Shown in pieces: positions 5,375-8,784 of a stretch of 8,784 nt of DNA. Location: positions 1-8,784 of the forward strand of contig FR890641.1 of the NCBI GenBank assembly GCA_000435075.1, written 5' to 3'. The translations under genes and the position numbers were made by a program. Origin of the DNA: Bacteroides sp. CAG:770. GTDB lineage: Bacteria; Bacteroidota; Bacteroidia; Bacteroidales; UBA932. The notes beneath the pieces are model-generated. The model made no database searches. It was not told the origin of the DNA and saw only the letters and a list, made by a program, of their open reading frames with translations. The stretch's first letter is position 1. Each line of letters begins with the position of its first letter.

Positions 5375-6409
5375 CTAAACCTCTACGCAAGAACTGAACT
5401 CACGAAGGAAGCGCATGTCATTCTCGAAGTAATGACGGAGGTCATTGACCTGCCACTTCAGCATCGCGATACGCTCAATTCCCATTCCGAAAGCGAAGCC
5501 GGAATATTTTTTACTGTCAATGCCGGAAGCCTCGAGCACGTTAGGATCCACCATACCGCAGCCGAGAATCTCGAGCCAGCCTGTTCCTTTACAGATGTTG
5601 CATCCCTTTCCATGACAGATGTTGCAACTTACATCCACCTCAGCTGAAGGCTCAGTGAACGGGAAGTAAGAAGGACGCATACGGATCTGTGTATCAGGAC
5701 CGAACATCTCACGCGCGAACAGGAGAATAGCCTGCTTGAGGTCCGCAAATGTCACATGCTCGTCAATGTAAAGTCCCTCAACCTGATGGAAGATGCAGTG
5801 GGCACGGGCGGAAATAGCCTCGTTTCTGAACACTCTGCCAGGACAAATCACACGGATAGGGAGTTTCATATTCTCCATCGCACGGACCTGGACACTGGAT
5901 GTATGGGTACGGAGAAGAAGCGGATCCTCATGACCTACAGACACGAAGAAAGTGTCCTGCATATCTCTCGCCGGATGGTTCGGAGGGAAGTTCAATGCCT
6001 CGAAAACGTGGTAGTCATCCTCGATTTCCGGTCCTTCGGCAACATCGTAACCGAATTTGCGGAAGATATTTACGATCTGCTGTCTTGCTATAGATACGGG
6101 ATGCCTTGTTCCAAGAGCAATCGGGTCTCCCGGAATTGTCGCGTCGAATGCTTCAGAAGATGCTGATGCTGAAGTCGCTGCAGCAGCTTTCAACTCCTCG
6201 ATTTTGGCTGACGCTTCCTTCTTCAGGACATTGAGTTTCTGTCCGAACTCTTTCTTGAGCTCCGGAGCTACTGTCCTGAACTCCTCAAAAAGCTTGGTAA
6301 TCTCACCTTTCTTTCCGAGAAGACGGACTCTGGCGTCTTCCACATCCTTCTCTGTCTTGCATTTGAGATCCCTGATCTCAGCAAAGAGCTGCTCTATTTC
6401 CTCTTTCAT
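5375..6409 (-). CDS. pheS: Phenylalanine--tRNA ligase alpha subunit
   Basis: Encodes 344 residues, the normal length. It is the catalytic subunit of the alpha2beta2 cytoplasmic enzyme that charges tRNA-Phe. The N-terminal helical coiled coil (1-85) binds tRNA. The class II catalytic core includes GTRHPVS (100-106), RTHTSSVQVR (167-176), VFRNEAISARAHCIFHQVEG (193-212) and motif 3 GFAFGMGIERIAML (304-317). Ala306 in GFAFG matches E. coli Ala294, which sets phenylalanine specificity. A CxxC-x4-CxxC cluster (262-273, CNICHGKGCNIC) may bind metal. pheT is not in the window, so the two subunit genes are not adjacent on this side. No strong terminator follows, so some read-through into tRNA-Gly is possible. 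Confidence 0.98.
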   Translation of the reverse strand: MKEEIEQLFAEIRDLKCKTEKDVEDARVRLLGKKGEITKLFEEFRTVAPELKKEFGQKLNVLKKEASAKIEELKAAAATSASASSEAFDATIPGDPIALGTRHPVSIARQQIVNIFRKFGYDVAEGPEIEDDYHVFEALNFPPNHPARDMQDTFFVSVGHEDPLLLRTHTSSVQVRAMENMKLPIRVICPGRVFRNEAISARAHCIFHQVEGLYIDEHVTFADLKQAILLFAREMFGPDTQIRMRPSYFPFTEPSAEVDVSCNICHGKGCNICKGTGWLEILGCGMVDPNVLEASGIDSKKYSGFAFGMGIERIAMLKWQVNDLRHYFENDMRFLREFSSCVEV

Positions 6410-6434
6410 ATATTCAATTCCTTAGTATGAACTG

Positions 6435-6442
6435 CAAATTTA
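6435..6442 (-). promoter_or_regulatory. -7 box of pheS
   Basis: TAAATTTG on the minus strand matches TAnnTTTG. The -33 region is poor. Transcription would start near 6428, leaving a leader of about 19 nt, too short for a tRNA-dependent attenuator. Confidence 0.45.
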
Positions 6443-6490
6443 ATCAAATTCCTGTTAAGATATCCTAATGCAATGCACTTTTAGTAAACG

Positions 6491-6943
6491 TTAAAATGAC
6501 ATTGGCTTTTCTTTCTTCGCAGGCTGCGCGGTTACGGGCGACTTCTGCATCTTCTCCTTACGCTTTTCTCTGGCCTTTATGTTCTTCGCGGCTCCGGTTT
6601 TCAGATACTGGGCCCACTGCTCAGGAGTAAAAATCTTTTTGTAGGTATTGTCAATCTGTTCGAACCACTTGTCTCTCACTGACATATAGAGGTCATAGTT
6701 CTCGACGCGGGCTGACTGGAGTTTGTTCATTTCGTCCTGAAGCGCCGTAAAATCGTGCTGGAGAGTGGAATCGACATAGAACACCTGCCAATATTCGAGT
6801 TTCAGAAGTTCTCCGAGACGATCGGCCTCTTTGGCCGCCATTTCCTCAGGAGTCTGGACTTTCTGCTCCTCCTGTTCCTGCGCAAAGGCATTGACAGAAC
6901 CGAAAATCAGCATTGACAAGATAATATACAGAAGCTTCTTCAT
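6491..6943 (-). CDS. Small exported helical protein, CpxP/Spy-like
   Basis: Encodes 150 residues. The ATG at 6943 (MKKLLYII) is preferred over a TTG at 6949. Signal peptide MKKLLYIILSMLIFGSVNAFA is probably cleaved before QEQEEQ (residue 22). The mature part is predicted mostly helical and rich in Glu, Lys and Gln. It contains FTPEQWAQYLK (about 109-119), which resembles the LTPEQ repeat of periplasmic CpxP/Spy-type chaperones, and ends in a basic Lys-rich tail. The family link rests on that motif, size and location and is tentative; a generic Bacteroidales periplasmic protein is the alternative. It has a good promoter at 7023-7054 that crosses the promoter of the divergent dipeptidase gene. 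Confidence 0.7.
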   Translation of the reverse strand: MKKLLYIILSMLIFGSVNAFAQEQEEQKVQTPEEMAAKEADRLGELLKLEYWQVFYVDSTLQHDFTALQDEMNKLQSARVENYDLYMSVRDKWFEQIDNTYKKIFTPEQWAQYLKTGAAKNIKAREKRKEKMQKSPVTAQPAKKEKPMSF

Positions 6944-6964
6944 AAGCAAGAATCCGTTTTATTA

Positions 6965-6994
6965 ATTGCAGAACGTATTATTTCATTATATTTG
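6965..6994 (+). promoter_or_regulatory. Promoter of the C69 dipeptidase gene
   Basis: ATTG (6965-6968), an 18-bp spacer, and TATATTTG (6987-6994), an exact TAnnTTTG. Transcription would start near 7001, giving a leader of about 68 nt that runs through the oppositely directed promoter at 7023-7054. Confidence 0.6.
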
Positions 6995-7022
6995 TAAATG
7001 GGACCACTACATCCCGTTCCGA

Positions 7023-7054
7023 CAAAAGTAATGAATAATTAGTATAGAAACAAA
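7023..7054 (-). promoter_or_regulatory. Promoter of the CpxP/Spy-like gene
   Basis: On the minus strand: TTTG (complement of 7051-7054), a 20-bp spacer, then TACTTTTG (complement of 7023-7030). Transcription would start near 7016, giving a leader of about 72 nt that runs back through the dipeptidase promoter. Confidence 0.6.
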
Positions 7055-7068
7055 AAACAGCATTGACT

Positions 7069-8784
7069 ATGAAATTGAAAGCATTTCTCTGCTCGGCGGC
7101 GGTTCTTTTTTCCGCATTCGCTTCGAACAACGCAGAGGCATGTACAAACGTCATCGTGACAAAGGGAGCCAGCACCGACGGCTCTTGCATGGTATCATAT
7201 GCAGCGGACTCGCACTTCCTTTACGGAGAGCTTTATTTCAAGCCTCAGGCAGACTGGAAAATCGGGAGCAAACTACGCATAAATGAGTGGGATACCGGAA
7301 AATTTCTCGGACTTATAGACCAGGTTGAGCACACTTACAAGACAGTCGGCAACATGAATGAGCATCAGCTTATCATTGCCGAGACCACTTTCGGAGGACG
7401 CCCTGAGCTTGCCGACCCGGACGGAGTCATGGACTATGGTTCACTTATCTACGTGACACTTCAGAGGGCGAAGACTGCCAGAGAAGCCATCAAGATAATG
7501 GCATCATTGACAGCCACTTACGGATACTATTCAGGTGGAGAGTCTTTCTCGATTGCCGACAAGAACGAGGCTTGGATCCTCGAAATGGTAGGAAAAGGTT
7601 CGAATGTCGTCAATGGAAAGAATACCGACAAAGGGGCCGTATGGGTTGCCAGAAGAATCCCTGACGGATATATCTGCAGCCACGCCAACCAGTCCAGGAT
7701 TTCCACTTTCCCCCTCGACGACCCTGAGAACTGCCTCTATGCAGAGGACGTCATCGAGTTCGCACGCAGAAAGGGCTGGTACAGCGGTCCGGACAGCGAA
7801 TTCAGTTTCTGCGACACCTATTGCCCTGCAGATTTCGGTTCGCTCAGAGGATGCGAGGCCAGAGCATGGAGCGCTTTCAATATCCTTAGCGGCGGCTGGT
7901 TTACTTTCGAGGATGAATCAGGAAAACTCGTCACCAAGGACGCATACTCATACATCGACTACGCTATGGGCCACAATGCAGAGAACAAGATGCCTTTGTG
8001 GATCAAACCTTCGAAGAAAGTCTCCTTGAAAAACGTCGCTGACGTGATGAGGGACCACTACGAGGGCACCCCTATGGATATGACACAGGATATCGGAGCG
8101 GGCGGCAACGCACTGCCTTACAGATGGCGTCCAATGGATTTCGAGTACAACGGAAAGAAATATACCAATGAAAGGGCCATCGCTACCCAGCAGACCGGCT
8201 TCTGGTTCGTAGGTCAGGCCAGAGGAAACTATCCTGATGTAATCGGAGGCATAATCTGGTTCGGAACCGATGATGCCGCAACATCTTATCTGACACCTGT
8301 TTACACAAACACAGACAAGATTCCGGGATGTTTCAGAGAGGGCAACGGAGACCTTCTCCACTATAGCGCAAACTCATCATTCTGGATCAACAACAGGATT
8401 TCCAACTCCTGCTACAGGATGTACAACATCATGGCTCCATACGTACGCGAGCGCATTGACAAATTCGAGAACGAGCAGATTGCAAAGATTCACGAAAATG
8501 ACAACAAAGCTCTCGACCTGTACAAGAAAGCCATGGACAGCGCCGAGAAGAAGGGCAAGAAGACCGATGCATCATATGACGTGATGTCCGAGACCGGCAA
8601 CGTCTTCCTCCCTGTCAGGAGACTTCTGACCAAGTACTCTGTCAATACTGCACAGCAGATGTTCAGAGAGTGGAAAGCATTGGAAATCACACTCTTGGTC
8701 AAATATATCGACGGAAATGTGAAGGCCCAGAACCCTGACGGAACATTCAAGCATTCCGAATATTCGACAGGCATTCCTGAAGAC
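7069..8784 (+). CDS. Secreted C69 family dipeptidase, 3' end beyond window
   Basis: There are 572 residues in the window without a stop; the C-terminus is missing. It belongs to the Ntn-type cysteine dipeptidases (PepD/DipA, family C69), which cleave dipeptides. The signal peptide is MKLKAFLCSAAVLFSAFASNNAEA. The following Cys25 begins CTNVIVTKGASTDGS, the family's N-terminal nucleophile motif. SPase I cleavage at AEA|C would therefore expose the catalytic cysteine directly (inference). The -3 residue is Ala, so this is not a lipobox. The central core contains GNMNEHQLIIAETTFGGRPE, ESFSIADKNEAWILEMVG and WVARRIPDGYICSHANQSRI, all typical of the family. The C-terminal part is helical. It probably acts in the periplasm or outside, supplying amino acids from peptides. 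Confidence 0.95.
   Translation, partial: MKLKAFLCSAAVLFSAFASNNAEACTNVIVTKGASTDGSCMVSYAADSHFLYGELYFKPQADWKIGSKLRINEWDTGKFLGLIDQVEHTYKTVGNMNEHQLIIAETTFGGRPELADPDGVMDYGSLIYVTLQRAKTAREAIKIMASLTATYGYYSGGESFSIADKNEAWILEMVGKGSNVVNGKNTDKGAVWVARRIPDGYICSHANQSRISTFPLDDPENCLYAEDVIEFARRKGWYSGPDSEFSFCDTYCPADFGSLRGCEARAWSAFNILSGGWFTFEDESGKLVTKDAYSYIDYAMGHNAENKMPLWIKPSKKVSLKNVADVMRDHYEGTPMDMTQDIGAGGNALPYRWRPMDFEYNGKKYTNERAIATQQTGFWFVGQARGNYPDVIGGIIWFGTDDAATSYLTPVYTNTDKIPGCFREGNGDLLHYSANSSFWINNRISNSCYRMYNIMAPYVRERIDKFENEQIAKIHENDNKALDLYKKAMDSAEKKGKKTDASYDVMSETGNVFLPVRRLLTKYSVNTAQQMFREWKALEITLLVKYIDGNVKAQNPDGTFKHSEYSTGIPED

Noticed and set aside
5361..5376. Hairpin at the pheS stop as a terminator
   Set aside because: Only a 5-bp stem and no immediate T-run on the minus strand.

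Overview
The window looks like chromosome of a Bacteroidota species, most likely order Bacteroidales. The clearest sign is the promoter signature TTTG-N18-20-TAnnTTTG, which appears upstream of most transcription units. Other signs are secreted proteins with Bacteroidales-style signal peptides, a BIG2-type surface lipoprotein, a C69 dipeptidase, and a phage-free, lightly spaced gene order with very weak ribosome binding sites. I cannot name the genus from sequence alone.

Layout. Positions 1-865 hold no convincing gene. This stretch has a good plus-strand promoter (21-49) and many stem-loops, including a 157-nt imperfect palindrome (324-480), and ends in a strong terminator (790-824). Positions 866-2113 (minus) encode a lipoprotein with two BIG2-like domains whose C-terminal half is a recognisable copy of domains 2 and 3 of elongation factor Tu, without the GTPase domain. 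Divergent from it, at 2257-2739 (plus), is a small S24/S26-type peptidase. It converges on, and overlaps by 12 bp, a secreted GH36 alpha-galactosidase (2728-4923, minus). Next come a tRNA-Gly(GCC) with its own promoter and terminator, pheS (5375-6409, minus), a small exported CpxP/Spy-like protein (6491-6943, minus), and a C69 dipeptidase (7069 onward, plus) that runs off the window end.

How the genes relate. This is a mix of housekeeping translation genes (pheS, tRNA-Gly) and single-gene envelope or secreted functions: galactoside hydrolysis, dipeptide hydrolysis, a periplasmic helical protein and a surface lipoprotein. No operon, polysaccharide-utilisation locus or defence island is evident.

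The most unusual object is the lipoprotein carrying an EF-Tu domain 2-3 module, apparently exported to the envelope. Secondary points of interest are the long palindrome in the gene-poor 5' region, crossed divergent promoters between the CpxP-like gene and the dipeptidase, and a triple TACGT motif in the lipoprotein/peptidase divergent spacer.
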